Shown piece by piece: positions 8,437 through 17,290 of a DNA stretch of 64,000 nt (the first letter of the stretch is position 1; every line of letters starts with the position of its first letter). Made by a program: the position numbers and the translations under genes. The notes under the pieces were generated by a model that saw only the letters and a program-made list of their open reading frames with translations, had not been told where the DNA came from and made no database searches. The stretch is from Actinomycetota bacterium (GTDB lineage Bacteria > Actinomycetota > Acidimicrobiia > IMCC26256 > PALSA-610), in assembly GCA_005773635.1 (NCBI GenBank), contig SXHN01000115.1, positions 1-64,000 of the forward strand, given 5' to 3'.

Positions 8437-9174
8437 ATGACCAACGATCGCGTCTACATCCACGAGTTCATCAACATCCGTGGACACAACCGGGCCAACT
8501 ACATGCATCACATGACCGCAAACTGGAGTCCTTCGGCGCAGGTTGATCGTGGCCAACTCTGCTACGGGGTATGGGCACTACTCGGTTCGACTGGAGCATG
8601 GCCACAAACAGTGAATATGTGGGAAGAACAGGGATGGCGCGGCTTAGCCGACTCGTTCTCCAACGAGGCCGTCGGGCCTGGGGCGCAAGACCCAAAGCTC
8701 GCGAAGTGGTGGAGTGGAGCGGCCGAATTTCGCGACGGTGGCTTCGATCGGATCATGGTGCCCGCGCCCTGGTCAGAACCAATCGAGACTCTGTGCGCCA
8801 GCAACCGCGGCGGCGCGCTCTACGCCCACGAACTCATCACCGTGCGGGCGGGGACGGCGCGTGATCTGTTGGAGCGCGCAAACGAAACCGCATCGCCGAT
8901 CTTCAACCGATACGGATGGTCGTTGATCGGAGCCTTCACAACTGCGATGACCAACGACGACGAAGCGTTGCTCCTATGGTCGATACCCAGTTGGAACCAC
9001 TGGGCAGCAGGCGAAATCGCGCATACCGAAGACCGCGATCTCATCGGTTGGCGGGCATCCGTTGCCGCAGAGGTCACCAATTGGCATCGAGTGTTGTTGA
9101 TTGATGCACCGCTCGCTCCACTGCGAACCGGACGTCAGCCCTCGGTCACCGATCAGACTGACTGGCACGACTAG
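8437..9174 (+). CDS. Conserved hypothetical protein, unrecognised family
   Basis: 245 residues, no signal peptide or membrane segment. Two halves look internally similar in style: an N-terminal segment with HEFINIRGHNRANYMHHMT and GVWALLGSTGAWPQTVNMWEE, and a C-terminal segment with YAHELITVRAGTARDLLERA and WSLIGAFTTAMTNDDEALLLWSIPSW. Each gives the beta-alpha-beta-beta pattern expected of NIPSNAP-like dimeric alpha/beta barrels, so a tandem ferredoxin-like fold is a reasonable guess. The function is unknown. Its 3' end overlaps the convergent acyl-CoA synthetase gene by 29 bases, and it is divergent from an SDR. Confidence 0.78.
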   Translation: MTNDRVYIHEFINIRGHNRANYMHHMTANWSPSAQVDRGQLCYGVWALLGSTGAWPQTVNMWEEQGWRGLADSFSNEAVGPGAQDPKLAKWWSGAAEFRDGGFDRIMVPAPWSEPIETLCASNRGGALYAHELITVRAGTARDLLERANETASPIFNRYGWSLIGAFTTAMTNDDEALLLWSIPSWNHWAAGEIAHTEDRDLIGWRASVAAEVTNWHRVLLIDAPLAPLRTGRQPSVTDQTDWHD

Positions 9175-10531
9175 TTGGCGCTGGTACTCCGACCAGTGCA
9201 GCAAGCTCACCACGCAACACTTTGCCAATCTCGTTGCGGGGTAACTCCGCAACCCAATGAAACGCAACCGGCACCTTGTATGCGGCTAAATGTTCTCGGC
9301 ACGCGGCCACAAGTACGTCATCAGGCACTGTTCGGCCCACCAAAAAGGCAACTGGCACTTCGCCAAGCCGATCATCAGCAACCCCAACAACCGCGGCTTC
9401 ATCAACAGAGTCGAGCAATATCAACACTTCTTCAACTGCGGCCGGCACAATCTTGTTGCCACCGCGATTGATCACATCCGTGGCTCGGCCTTCAATCCAC
9501 ACGAAGCCGTCGTCGTCTATCTGAGCCAGATCGCCAGTATCGATGTATCCCTGAGCGTCGAGACGCTCGTCCATACCGAGCGCGGCGTTGGGAGGTCGCA
9601 CCCACAAGTGCCCACGCTCATCCACCTTGATGACTACCCCATCATGAGGGCGTCCGACTGCGCCAATCTTGTCGGGATACTGCCGTGCATCGGCGGCAGT
9701 CCAACCGATCACTTCGCCAATCTCAGCCTGCCCATATCCATTCAATACAAACACACCGAACTTCTTTGTGAAGCGGCGCGCCTGCATTGCGGACAACGGA
9801 GCAGTAATTGAACGCACATATTTCAATGGCGAGAGTTCGGTCAACGCGGCGTCGTCCGTCAACATCGCGATCGCGGCCGGTGGCAACACGACCGAACGAA
9901 TCGCAAAATTACGTACGAGAACAACGAAATCGGCGGTGCTGAAACGATCCATCATCACCAATGCGGCACCGGCGCGCAATCCGAACAGCGCGTTATAGAA
10001 CCCCGCGTTGAGTGCGAGCGGCACCGGTATCAGATTCGGCATTGGCGCCTTCGGTGCACTCTGCACTCGCAGCGGACGCAGCACGCGATCGAGAAACTCC
10101 AGGTATCCATCATGAGTGTGTTGAACCGGTCGCGGCGCACCCGTTGTGCCTGACGTCCACACAATGAATGCAGCATTTTGGTGATACGCCATTGCATCGT
10201 CACAAACAACGGTCGCTTCACCATCAACCATCACCGCGGGGCGAACTGACGAAACTATGGCTGACAACTCAGTTGCGGTCGCGCGCGGATTTACGGCGCA
10301 AAACACCGCGCCCACCATCCAGGTTCCGAACATCGTCGCGATCAATTGGGGCCCATTCGCCAAACGCGCGACAACTGCAGTTCCGGCCACCAGTCCGCAC
10401 TGTCGAAATTGCTCCGCAATTCGCTCCGCATCGGCTTCGAGTTCGCGTCGGGTCGTCGCCTCCGACAACGTATGGATAATCGGATCATTCGGCGCAGTCG
10501 GGTGATCCAATAGCAATCGCACAAGACTCAT
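9146..10531 (-). CDS. AMP-binding acyl-CoA synthetase
   Basis: 461 residues of the ANL superfamily, which activates a carboxylic acid to acyl-adenylate and then acyl-CoA. The A3-type phosphate loop WTSGTTGAPRPVQHTHDG is clear, as are NGYGQAEIGEVIGW, YIDTGDLAQIDDDGFVWIEG (A7), GRATDVINRGGNKIVPAAVEEV (A8) and the C-terminal catalytic lysine in PRNEIGKVLR (A10). It is shorter than many FadD proteins (about 500-550) because of compact N-terminal loops. The ATG overlaps the stop of the upstream acyl-CoA dehydrogenase gene, so the two are coupled and probably act on the same acid. The substrate is unknown. Confidence 0.92.
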   Translation of the reverse strand: MSLVRLLLDHPTAPNDPIIHTLSEATTRRELEADAERIAEQFRQCGLVAGTAVVARLANGPQLIATMFGTWMVGAVFCAVNPRATATELSAIVSSVRPAVMVDGEATVVCDDAMAYHQNAAFIVWTSGTTGAPRPVQHTHDGYLEFLDRVLRPLRVQSAPKAPMPNLIPVPLALNAGFYNALFGLRAGAALVMMDRFSTADFVVLVRNFAIRSVVLPPAAIAMLTDDAALTELSPLKYVRSITAPLSAMQARRFTKKFGVFVLNGYGQAEIGEVIGWTAADARQYPDKIGAVGRPHDGVVIKVDERGHLWVRPPNAALGMDERLDAQGYIDTGDLAQIDDDGFVWIEGRATDVINRGGNKIVPAAVEEVLILLDSVDEAAVVGVADDRLGEVPVAFLVGRTVPDDVLVAACREHLAAYKVPVAFHWVAELPRNEIGKVLRGELAALVGVPAPTSRASQSDR

Positions 10532-11820
10532 GAGCGCGGCACCTGATTCCAGGCGACGCCATCGAACGGATCGGGTTCACGCGGCAGCCCCAACACGCGT
10601 TCAGCAAGAATCGTCTTATTGATCTCTGTCGTTCCACCCTCGATGGTGTTGGCTCGGCTTCGCAACATTCCCGATACCTCGAACGGCAACGCCGCCGCGT
10701 ACGACTCCGGAGCAACAGCACTCGAACCAAGATCACCTCCATGAACACCAACCTCCCATGCCATCGCGTGAACCGACAGCAAGTCCGAGGCAAGCATTTG
10801 GGCCCGTTGATTCAACCCGCCTTGGTGGACTTTGCCGATCGATGCGGCGGCGCCCGGCGTGCCGCCCGCAGCGACCGCACCCCGAACCCGCAAGTTGGTC
10901 CACTCCCGAATCCGTTCCTCGCTGTACACGCCGACCAAACGCTGGCGAACGTCAACATCTGCAGCGCGATGCAACTCTCTTGCCCTGGCTAGCAAACGGG
11001 TCGCACCGGCACCGCCGATCCGATCAACTCCTCCCGACCCAGCGCCCGCCACCATTTGGCGTTCGCCAGCGAGTGTCGACCGAGCGACGCGCCATCCGTC
11101 GCCCACACCGCCGATTCGATTGAAGTCGGGAACCCGAACACAATCCAAGAACACTTCGTTGAAATCCACTTCACCACCCAAGTGCCGCAGCGGTCGGATG
11201 GTCACACCAGGTGCGTGCAAATCGACGATGAAGTAAGTCATTCCTGCACGCTTTTCCACATGCGGATCGGTGCGCGCTAAGCACACTGCAAAATCACTGA
11301 AGTGCGCCCAAGTGGTCCACACCTTCTGGCCGGTCAGCACCCATTCGTCACCATCGCGAATCGCCGCCGTCGACAGGGATGCCAGGTCGGATCCCGAACC
11401 CGGCTCAGACAATAACTGACACCATTTCTCTTCGTTGCGAACCAACCCAGGCAAGAAGCGCGCGCGTTGTTCTGCGCTTCCGTGTGCAAACAAGGCAGGA
11501 GCAGCGGAGTTCAACCCCAACGGATTCAAGCGACCCAGGTTGTACGGCGCCAGCAGTTCTTCGACCAATCGAGCTTGATCCCGACTCAAATCCGCCCCGA
11601 CGTATTCCCACGGCCAAGTTGCCACAGCCAAACCCGTATTGGCAAAACTCGGGTACCACCGTTCATACTCGGCGTGGCTTCGCACCTTGCGGATCGCCGA
11701 CCGACCACTGCCTGAGGCATCGCGCCAAGCTTGCGGAATTGCCGAGACGATCCAATCTGCGACCGTGTTGCACATCGCCTCTTCATCCATTGCTCGATGC
11801 ACCAATGGACGCCATTCCAT
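10528..11820 (-). CDS. Acyl-CoA dehydrogenase
   Basis: About 430 residues from the ATG at 11820. The family signature is intact: LLSEPGSGSDLASLST (FAD and substrate binding), GQKVWTTWAHFSDFAVCLART, then a C-terminal helical domain ending in IEGGTTEINKTILAERVLGLPRE, the FAD-binding loop near the active-site region. The sequence is of the FadE type common in actinobacterial degradation of steroids, terpenoids or branched acids, where it introduces a 2,3 double bond. An in-frame ATG at 11886 would give 22 more residues of less plausible sequence. It is cotranscribed with the acyl-CoA synthetase, which begins inside its stop codon. Confidence 0.9.
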   Translation of the reverse strand: MEWRPLVHRAMDEEAMCNTVADWIVSAIPQAWRDASGSGRSAIRKVRSHAEYERWYPSFANTGLAVATWPWEYVGADLSRDQARLVEELLAPYNLGRLNPLGLNSAAPALFAHGSAEQRARFLPGLVRNEEKWCQLLSEPGSGSDLASLSTAAIRDGDEWVLTGQKVWTTWAHFSDFAVCLARTDPHVEKRAGMTYFIVDLHAPGVTIRPLRHLGGEVDFNEVFLDCVRVPDFNRIGGVGDGWRVARSTLAGERQMVAGAGSGGVDRIGGAGATRLLARARELHRAADVDVRQRLVGVYSEERIREWTNLRVRGAVAAGGTPGAAASIGKVHQGGLNQRAQMLASDLLSVHAMAWEVGVHGGDLGSSAVAPESYAAALPFEVSGMLRSRANTIEGGTTEINKTILAERVLGLPREPDPFDGVAWNQVPRS

Positions 11821-11922
11821 GTTCTCGATCGTAACCGACCACCTCGTTGGTGCTTGCCTAAGGTTGATTGCATCGTGAACGCTCAATCATCGATTGACGT
11901 TTGAAGGAGAGGCAAGAACAGC

Positions 11923-12012
11923 ATGGAACCGATCAAGATCGGATGGCTTGGCGCCGACGCGGCATTGAACGCAAAACTGGAATTCGAAGGACACTTCGAA
12001 CCGTGGGAATAG
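11923..12012 (+). CDS. 29-residue small ORF upstream of the PQQ lipoprotein gene
   Basis: ATG at 11923 with a strong GAAGGAGAGG ribosome site ending 12 bases before it, reading MEPIKIGWLGADAALNAKLE... and stopping at TAG 12010-12012. No family is recognised. It overlaps the likely GTG start of the following lipoprotein gene by ten bases, so translation of the small ORF could feed ribosomes to the lipoprotein. It may be a real small protein, a leader peptide controlling the downstream gene, or the remnant of a longer gene. The strong ribosome site is the main support. Confidence 0.45.
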   Translation: MEPIKIGWLGADAALNAKLEFEGHFEPWE

Positions 12013-13547
12013 ATCGCAACTCACGACGAACGATGTCGCTGGTTTTCCTCGCTGCGTTCTTTGGCGCAGCATGCACCGACGACGACCCAACCAAACTGGT
12101 TGCAGGGCCCTCTACCACCACTACACGGACAGAAATAGTCTTGCCTGGGGCCGCCTCGGAATACATCCAACATTCGCGTGACTGGGTGCTTCCCGGACGC
12201 GACTACAACAATTCACGCGCCACATTCGACTCACGTGTGAGCTCTCGCAATGTGAGCGACCTCCACGTGTTGTGGGAAGCACCGGTGAGTGGTGCACTCT
12301 CGACCGCACCAATCATCATCGGTGAGACCGTGCACGTACAAGACGGCTCTGGAGTTATCCGTGCGTTTGACCGCATGAAGGGCACCCCTCGCTGGAAGAC
12401 CACGCCGTACGGTGCGACCGCCGGAAGATTCGGCATCGCGGTCGCAGACGACCGTGTGTTCGGAATTCTCGGATCGCGCGGAATTGTCGCGGTCAGCGCA
12501 ACAACGGGTACGGAAATCTGGCGCAAGGAGCTCGCGGTAAACGCCTCGACTGCTATCGATATCCAACCGATCTTTTTCAGTGGCAAGATCTTTGTCAGTA
12601 CCGCGCCTGTCAAAATTGAAGGCAGATCCATGGCGGGTGCTCGCGGCGTGCTGCACGCCTTGTCCGCCGAAACGGGCGAAACACTGTGGACATTCGACAC
12701 AGTGAAGGGTGATCTATGGGGGCATCCAGAAATCAACTCGGGAGGCGGGGCACGGTTTCCACCGGCGATCGACCCTCGCAGCAATACCCTGTATTGGGCC
12801 ACGGCAAGCCCCGCACCATCTCCGGGTACCAAAGAATTCGCCAACGGATCAAGCAGACCGGGCGCCAACCTCTATACAAATTCCGCGCTGGCGATCGATA
12901 TCGATTCGGGGCAACTGCGGTGGCACCATCAGGTACACCCCCACGATCTCTTCGATCGCGATCTGTTACACACGATGATCTCCAAAGTTGATCAGCGCGA
13001 GGTCGTGGTCGCAACCGGCAAGGGTGGCGTCGTGGTCGGTCTCCGGCCAAAAGATGGTTCCAGAATTTGGTCAACCAAGGTTGGCCTCCATCGTAATGAC
13101 GACCTTCAACAACTCGACAGCCCGACCGAGGTCGCTCCTGGCACCTTCGGAGGCGTACTGGCACCACCTGCAAATGCCGACGGCATCGCGTACGTCGCAG
13201 TCGTCAACGCGCCGACCACCTTGAACCGCGACGTTCCCAACCAAAAACCTTCCGAACTTGGCAAGAACGATGGTGAAATCGTCGCGATCGATACGGCGGA
13301 CGGCGCAATCAAATGGTCGACCAAACTGTTCGGCGATCCCTTCGGCGGAATCACGATCGTCAATGATCTCGTTCTCGCCACATTGGTCGATGGCACGCTG
13401 GTGGTTATCAATCGCAACGACGGTGCGCAATTGCTCCAGATCAAACTCATTGGTGGAGCAAACGGTCACATGTCAGTGGCCGGAAACATGTTTGTTGTCC
13501 CAGTGGACGCCCTCGAATCGCCTCGCCTTGTCGCGTTCGGGCTATGA
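12003..13547 (+). CDS. Secreted PQQ-dependent-dehydrogenase-like beta-propeller lipoprotein
   Basis: About 514 residues. From the GTG at 12003 the protein opens with a short basic segment (IDRNSRR), a hydrophobic core and the lipobox-like FFGAAC with Cys24, so it is probably an exported lipoprotein; the -3 Gly is unusual. The rest is a WD-like propeller of PQQ repeats (VRAFDRMKGTPRWK, VSATTGTEIWRKEL, HALSAETGETLWTF, IDTADGAIKWSTKL). GDLWGHPEINSGGGARFPPA, GANLYTNSALAIDID and HPHDLFDRD closely match quinoprotein alcohol dehydrogenases, including the acidic residues near the quinone. Substrate and electron acceptor are unknown, and no cytochrome c partner is nearby. The MurJ-like gene begins four bases after its stop. 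Confidence 0.85.
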   Translation: MGIDRNSRRTMSLVFLAAFFGAACTDDDPTKLVAGPSTTTTRTEIVLPGAASEYIQHSRDWVLPGRDYNNSRATFDSRVSSRNVSDLHVLWEAPVSGALSTAPIIIGETVHVQDGSGVIRAFDRMKGTPRWKTTPYGATAGRFGIAVADDRVFGILGSRGIVAVSATTGTEIWRKELAVNASTAIDIQPIFFSGKIFVSTAPVKIEGRSMAGARGVLHALSAETGETLWTFDTVKGDLWGHPEINSGGGARFPPAIDPRSNTLYWATASPAPSPGTKEFANGSSRPGANLYTNSALAIDIDSGQLRWHHQVHPHDLFDRDLLHTMISKVDQREVVVATGKGGVVVGLRPKDGSRIWSTKVGLHRNDDLQQLDSPTEVAPGTFGGVLAPPANADGIAYVAVVNAPTTLNRDVPNQKPSELGKNDGEIVAIDTADGAIKWSTKLFGDPFGGITIVNDLVLATLVDGTLVVINRNDGAQLLQIKLIGGANGHMSVAGNMFVVPVDALESPRLVAFGL

Positions 13548-13551
13548 CCCG

Positions 13552-15135
13552 ATGAAGGAGAACACGCCGATCGCAACCTCCGCAGCTAGAACCGGAGTGA
13601 TTACCGCGACTTCCAGGGTCATCGGTTTGTTGCGAGTGCTCGTCATTTCCGCGGTCCTCGGCACCACGTACCTCGGCAACACATTCCAATCGTCGAACTC
13701 CGTGTCAAACATTCTCTTTGAACTACTGGCAGCCGGGGGACTGTCCGCGGTGCTCGTTCCCGCGCTCGTGCGAACGGCTCACGACGATCAATACACCGAG
13801 CGATTGGCAAGCGGCGTGCTCGGCGTTGCGACAATTGCGCTCGGTATTCTTGCGCTCGTCGGCGTGCTCTGCGCTCCGCTTATCGCACGGGCGCTGACTA
13901 CCGGCGCACCACCTGAGATCGCGGCACAACAACTCGAACTTGCGACGTTTTTAGTGCGGTGGTTCGTGCCCCAAATCGTGCTGTACGGGTTCGCAGCGAT
14001 TGCCACTGCCGTGCTGCATTCCCGTAGGCGATACTTAGTTGCGGCAGCCGCCCCAATTGCGAGTACCGCCGTGATGATCGCTTGTTTCGCGCTATTTCGT
14101 ATCCAGGCAGGCAGCCACCCGAGCTTCAATATCGACACGACATCAAGACTGTTACTCGCAACTGCCGGTACGGGTGGCGTCCTCGCCTTCGTCGCAACGC
14201 TGCTAATACCCGTGTGGCGCGCCGGGATACGTCTCCGTCCGCGAACAGGGTTCCGAGACCGTGAGGTACGGGCACTGCTGCAACACTCAGGTTGGGGAAT
14301 CCTTCTGAACAGCATCAGCGGGCTGCTCGCAGCAGCACTCGTAATCGCCGGCAACGTCGTGGCTGGGGGTGTCGTCGCAATTCAGGTTGCGTTCGCACTA
14401 TTTCTTGCGCCGTACGCCATCTTGTCGCAACCCTTGGCTGCAGTCGCGCTCCCAGAACTCACCGATCACACCACATCACACGACACATCGCGTTTTGCAT
14501 CGACACTGCATTGGACAATCGAAACAATGTGTGCGCTCATGGCGCCTGCCACTGCGGCGTTGATGATTTTTGCACAGCCCGGACTCACCGGGCTTGGGCT
14601 GGGTCTCGATCAACGCGGTGCCAAACTCGTGGCAGCCGCCTTGGTTGGCCTGGCCCTCGGACTCGTGCCGTACTCTGGCTTCCTCATCATGGCCAGAGCC
14701 CACTACGCGTTCAACGACAGCAAGACGCCAGCGCTCGTTGCGCTGTTGAGCGGCAGTGTTGGGGTGCTCGTAATTATCGTTACCCGTTTCACGTTGCACG
14801 AACGCGCGCTCGTCGGGGCACTCGGCTTCGCGCACAGCCTCGCCTTCGCGATCGGTGCTGTAGTGCTCGGTATCACGATGCACCGCCGATCACAATCTCA
14901 CGTGCTAACTCGACGAGCATTCAACGCCCTCACTTGTGCCACTGGTTCGGCCGTTCCGGTGTGGATAGCTACGACGCAAATCACTGTGCATGGTCGCCTT
15001 CAAATGGTCGCGTACTCACTCGTAGGCGCCTCCATCTACTTCGGGCTCTACGCGACTCTGTTACGACTGACGGGATTCGGATCAATCCGTCAACCGGTTG
15101 ATCTCAGCTCATCAATGCCGCAGCCGCGCTCGTAA
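13552..15135 (+). CDS. MurJ/MviN-family membrane flippase (first copy)
   Basis: About 527 residues with 13-14 hydrophobic helices. The N-terminus has SRVIGLLRVLVISAVLG and NILFELLAAGGLSAVLVPAL, the hallmark opening of MurJ, which flips lipid II across the membrane for peptidoglycan synthesis. Start at ATG 13552, directly after the TGA of the PQQ lipoprotein gene. A second, more canonical copy lies at 46418 in the conserved origin-proximal position, so this one is probably a paralogue with a different lipid-linked substrate or a specialised role. It overlaps the convergent aldehyde dehydrogenase gene by 24 bases. Confidence 0.88.
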   Translation: MKENTPIATSAARTGVITATSRVIGLLRVLVISAVLGTTYLGNTFQSSNSVSNILFELLAAGGLSAVLVPALVRTAHDDQYTERLASGVLGVATIALGILALVGVLCAPLIARALTTGAPPEIAAQQLELATFLVRWFVPQIVLYGFAAIATAVLHSRRRYLVAAAAPIASTAVMIACFALFRIQAGSHPSFNIDTTSRLLLATAGTGGVLAFVATLLIPVWRAGIRLRPRTGFRDREVRALLQHSGWGILLNSISGLLAAALVIAGNVVAGGVVAIQVAFALFLAPYAILSQPLAAVALPELTDHTTSHDTSRFASTLHWTIETMCALMAPATAALMIFAQPGLTGLGLGLDQRGAKLVAAALVGLALGLVPYSGFLIMARAHYAFNDSKTPALVALLSGSVGVLVIIVTRFTLHERALVGALGFAHSLAFAIGAVVLGITMHRRSQSHVLTRRAFNALTCATGSAVPVWIATTQITVHGRLQMVAYSLVGASIYFGLYATLLRLTGFGSIRQPVDLSSSMPQPRS

Positions 15136-16575
15136 CGCTGCGAAGATGTTGCGTGCCGCATCACGCGGGTCGGCCATGAGCAGTCCTTTCCGCATCAACT
15201 TTTCTTTGCCTTTGGTGTACGGCGGATACAGCAATGGCGGGTCGATCTTCGTACTTCGACTATGCACTGCGCGGCGGTGCGATAACGCTTCAAATCCAAA
15301 CTTTCCGTGATACGCGCCCATGCCGCTTTCGCCAACGCCACCAAATGGCAGATTCGGATTCGAAACGTGCAAGATGGTGCCGTTAATGCACGCTCCTCCA
15401 CTCGTCGAACGAGCGATGATGTTTTCGGTCTCGGCATCGTCTTCGGAAAAGACATACAAAGCGAGGGGTTTTTCATCCTCGTTGACAAACTCGATCGCGG
15501 CATCGAGATCGTCGATCGCAATAATCGGCAGCACCGGCCCGAATATCTCTTCGTGCATTGGCGGGTCGTCACGCGTGATGTTGGTGAGTATCGTTGGTGA
15601 GATGTAGCGGCCGTCCACATCCGTGTCTCCACCGGCCGCGAGCGTGCCGCAATGTAACAATTTCTCAAGCCGGTGAAAATGCGCTTCATTCACAATCCGA
15701 CCGTAATCAGTGCTCTGCTTCGGGTCGGTTCCGTAAAACGCCGTGATCTGTTCGTTCAGCTTGGCTACCAGCGCATCATGCACGCTCGATTCAACCAGCA
15801 CATAGTCAGGAGCGATGCAGGTCTGGCCAGCATTCAGAAACTTGCCCCACGCGATTCGCTTCGCGGCGATATCGATGTTCGCGTTGCGACTCACAATTGC
15901 CGGACTCTTTCCGCCCAGTTCCAGCGTCACTGGAGTCAGGTGTTCGGCCGCGGCGCGCATGACTACGCGAGCAACGCGACTATTTCCGGTGTAGACGATG
16001 TGATCAAAACGTTGTTTCAGTAACTCGGTTGTTTCTGCCACTCCTCCGTGCACAATCGTCACAGCCGGATCATTCAACGACCTCACGATTTCGCCCAACA
16101 CGCGATCAGTCGATGGTGCCAGTTCACTGGGCTTCATGACAACGGCGTTGCCCGCAGCAATTGCCGCGATCGCCGGGAGCAGCAGCAACTGCATCGGGTA
16201 ATTCCACGGTGCTATCACGGCGACAACACCGAGGGGTTCGTAGTGGAGATGCGATGCTCCGGGTTGAAACGCCATCGGAGTCGCGACCCGCTGCGGTGCC
16301 GCCCACGAGTCGAGCGCGGCGCAGGTTTGATCGATATCGGCGATCGTGAACCCAATTTCGGTCGCCCACGCTTCAAATGTTGGCTTGCCGAGATCCTCTC
16401 GTAGCGCTGCCAGTAAATCGGCCTCGCGGGTCCGTACCCGTTCTCGCAGGGCTCGCAACGTCGCCTTGCGCCAGGCGATCGTGCGAGTGCGCCCTGCGTC
16501 GAACGCCGCACGCGCCTTCGCGACCTCGCTTTCGACCTCGGGTAACGGCGTAACCTCAAGTTCGTGAACACTCAT
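15112..16575 (-). CDS. Aldehyde dehydrogenase
   Basis: About 487 residues, NAD(P)-dependent aldehyde dehydrogenase superfamily. Key residues are Asn125 (APWNYP), Lys148 (MKPSE), Glu219 in LELGGKSP and the nucleophile Cys253 in NAGQTC. The C-terminal GGVGESGMGAYHGKFGFEALSH with LLYPPY is typical of the class 3/YwdH-like group, which lacks the tetramerisation extension and oxidises medium to long aliphatic or aromatic aldehydes. The ATG at 16575 has a GGAG box seven bases upstream; a longer frame to 16680 is less plausible. It diverges from the DinB-like gene at 16730 across a short palindrome. Confidence 0.92.
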   Translation of the reverse strand: MSVHELEVTPLPEVESEVAKARAAFDAGRTRTIAWRKATLRALRERVRTREADLLAALREDLGKPTFEAWATEIGFTIADIDQTCAALDSWAAPQRVATPMAFQPGASHLHYEPLGVVAVIAPWNYPMQLLLLPAIAAIAAGNAVVMKPSELAPSTDRVLGEIVRSLNDPAVTIVHGGVAETTELLKQRFDHIVYTGNSRVARVVMRAAAEHLTPVTLELGGKSPAIVSRNANIDIAAKRIAWGKFLNAGQTCIAPDYVLVESSVHDALVAKLNEQITAFYGTDPKQSTDYGRIVNEAHFHRLEKLLHCGTLAAGGDTDVDGRYISPTILTNITRDDPPMHEEIFGPVLPIIAIDDLDAAIEFVNEDEKPLALYVFSEDDAETENIIARSTSGGACINGTILHVSNPNLPFGGVGESGMGAYHGKFGFEALSHRRAVHSRSTKIDPPLLYPPYTKGKEKLMRKGLLMADPRDAARNIFAALRARLRH

Positions 16576-16678
16576 TGATACTCCTTCGTCGGCCAGCCAT
16601 TCGCCAGGCCCGTTGGTCTTGATCTTGATCTTCAATGCCCGAGATCGTTTGGCATCACTTGCAACTTGCAACCGAACC

Positions 16679-16695
16679 AATACTCGTCAAGTATT
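16679..16695. promoter_or_regulatory. Palindromic operator-like site in a divergent promoter region
   Basis: AATACT, five bases, AGTATT forms a perfect 6-bp inverted repeat between the divergent aldehyde dehydrogenase and DinB-like genes. A TTGCAA hexamer at 16666-16671 could be a -35 box for the rightward gene, with the palindrome covering the -10 region. It is the kind of site a dimeric repressor such as TetR would bind, but no regulator gene is adjacent. Confidence 0.4.
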
Positions 16696-16729
16696 CCACT
16701 TTCTCGAAGCCCAACGCGGAGTTCTAGCC

Positions 16730-17290
16730 ATGACAATCACGCCCGACAACAAAGACTGGACGTGGGTGCTTTCGCGGCCATGTCCGGAATGCTCATTCGC
16801 TACGCAACTCCACGAGCGCCAACACATCTCGACCATGATTCGTTCCAACGCCGAACTCTGGTGCTCCGCACTGGCCCAACCCAAACCAGAGCTGCGGTTT
16901 CGGGATGAACACTGGTCGATTCTCGAATACGGATGTCATGTGCGAGATGTATACGCCGTGTATCAAACCCGGGTGCACCGAATGTTGACCGAAAACGGCC
17001 CTCACTACGACAACTGGGATCAAGACATCACAGCGCGCGACGACGACTACGCAAACCAGGATGCTGCGGACGTGGCGAGGCAACTCGAAGCCGCCGCCGA
17101 AGTACTCGCGCTCACATTCGAGAGTATTACGTCTGACTATCAATGGCAGCGCACCGGATTCCGCAGCGACGGGTCGAGCTTCACGATCGAATCAATCTCG
17201 CGTTACATGATCCACGACACGATCCATCACCTCGTCGATATTGGGCTTACTCCTACCGACGCGGGCGCAACATCACGAAATCCGGCTTAA
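16730..17290 (+). CDS. DinB-like/mycothiol-transferase-fold protein
   Basis: 186 residues from the ATG at 16730, preceded by GCGGAG. The sequence fits the DinB/YfiT four-helix bundle: ILEYGCHVRDVYAVYQTRVHRML in helix 2 and a late MIHDTIHHLVDIG, giving the three His positions that hold a divalent metal in this superfamily. The N-terminal CPEC pair (residues 17-20) is an unusual addition. Related proteins act as thiol-S-transferases using mycothiol or bacillithiol, or are uncharacterised. It overlaps the convergent acyl-CoA dehydrogenase gene by four bases. Confidence 0.78.
   Translation: MTITPDNKDWTWVLSRPCPECSFATQLHERQHISTMIRSNAELWCSALAQPKPELRFRDEHWSILEYGCHVRDVYAVYQTRVHRMLTENGPHYDNWDQDITARDDDYANQDAADVARQLEAAAEVLALTFESITSDYQWQRTGFRSDGSSFTIESISRYMIHDTIHHLVDIGLTPTDAGATSRNPA

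Noticed and set aside
14787-14802. parS-like CGTTTCACGTTGCACG within the first MurJ gene
   Set aside because: Only 11 of 16 bases match and it is far from the origin; not a credible site.
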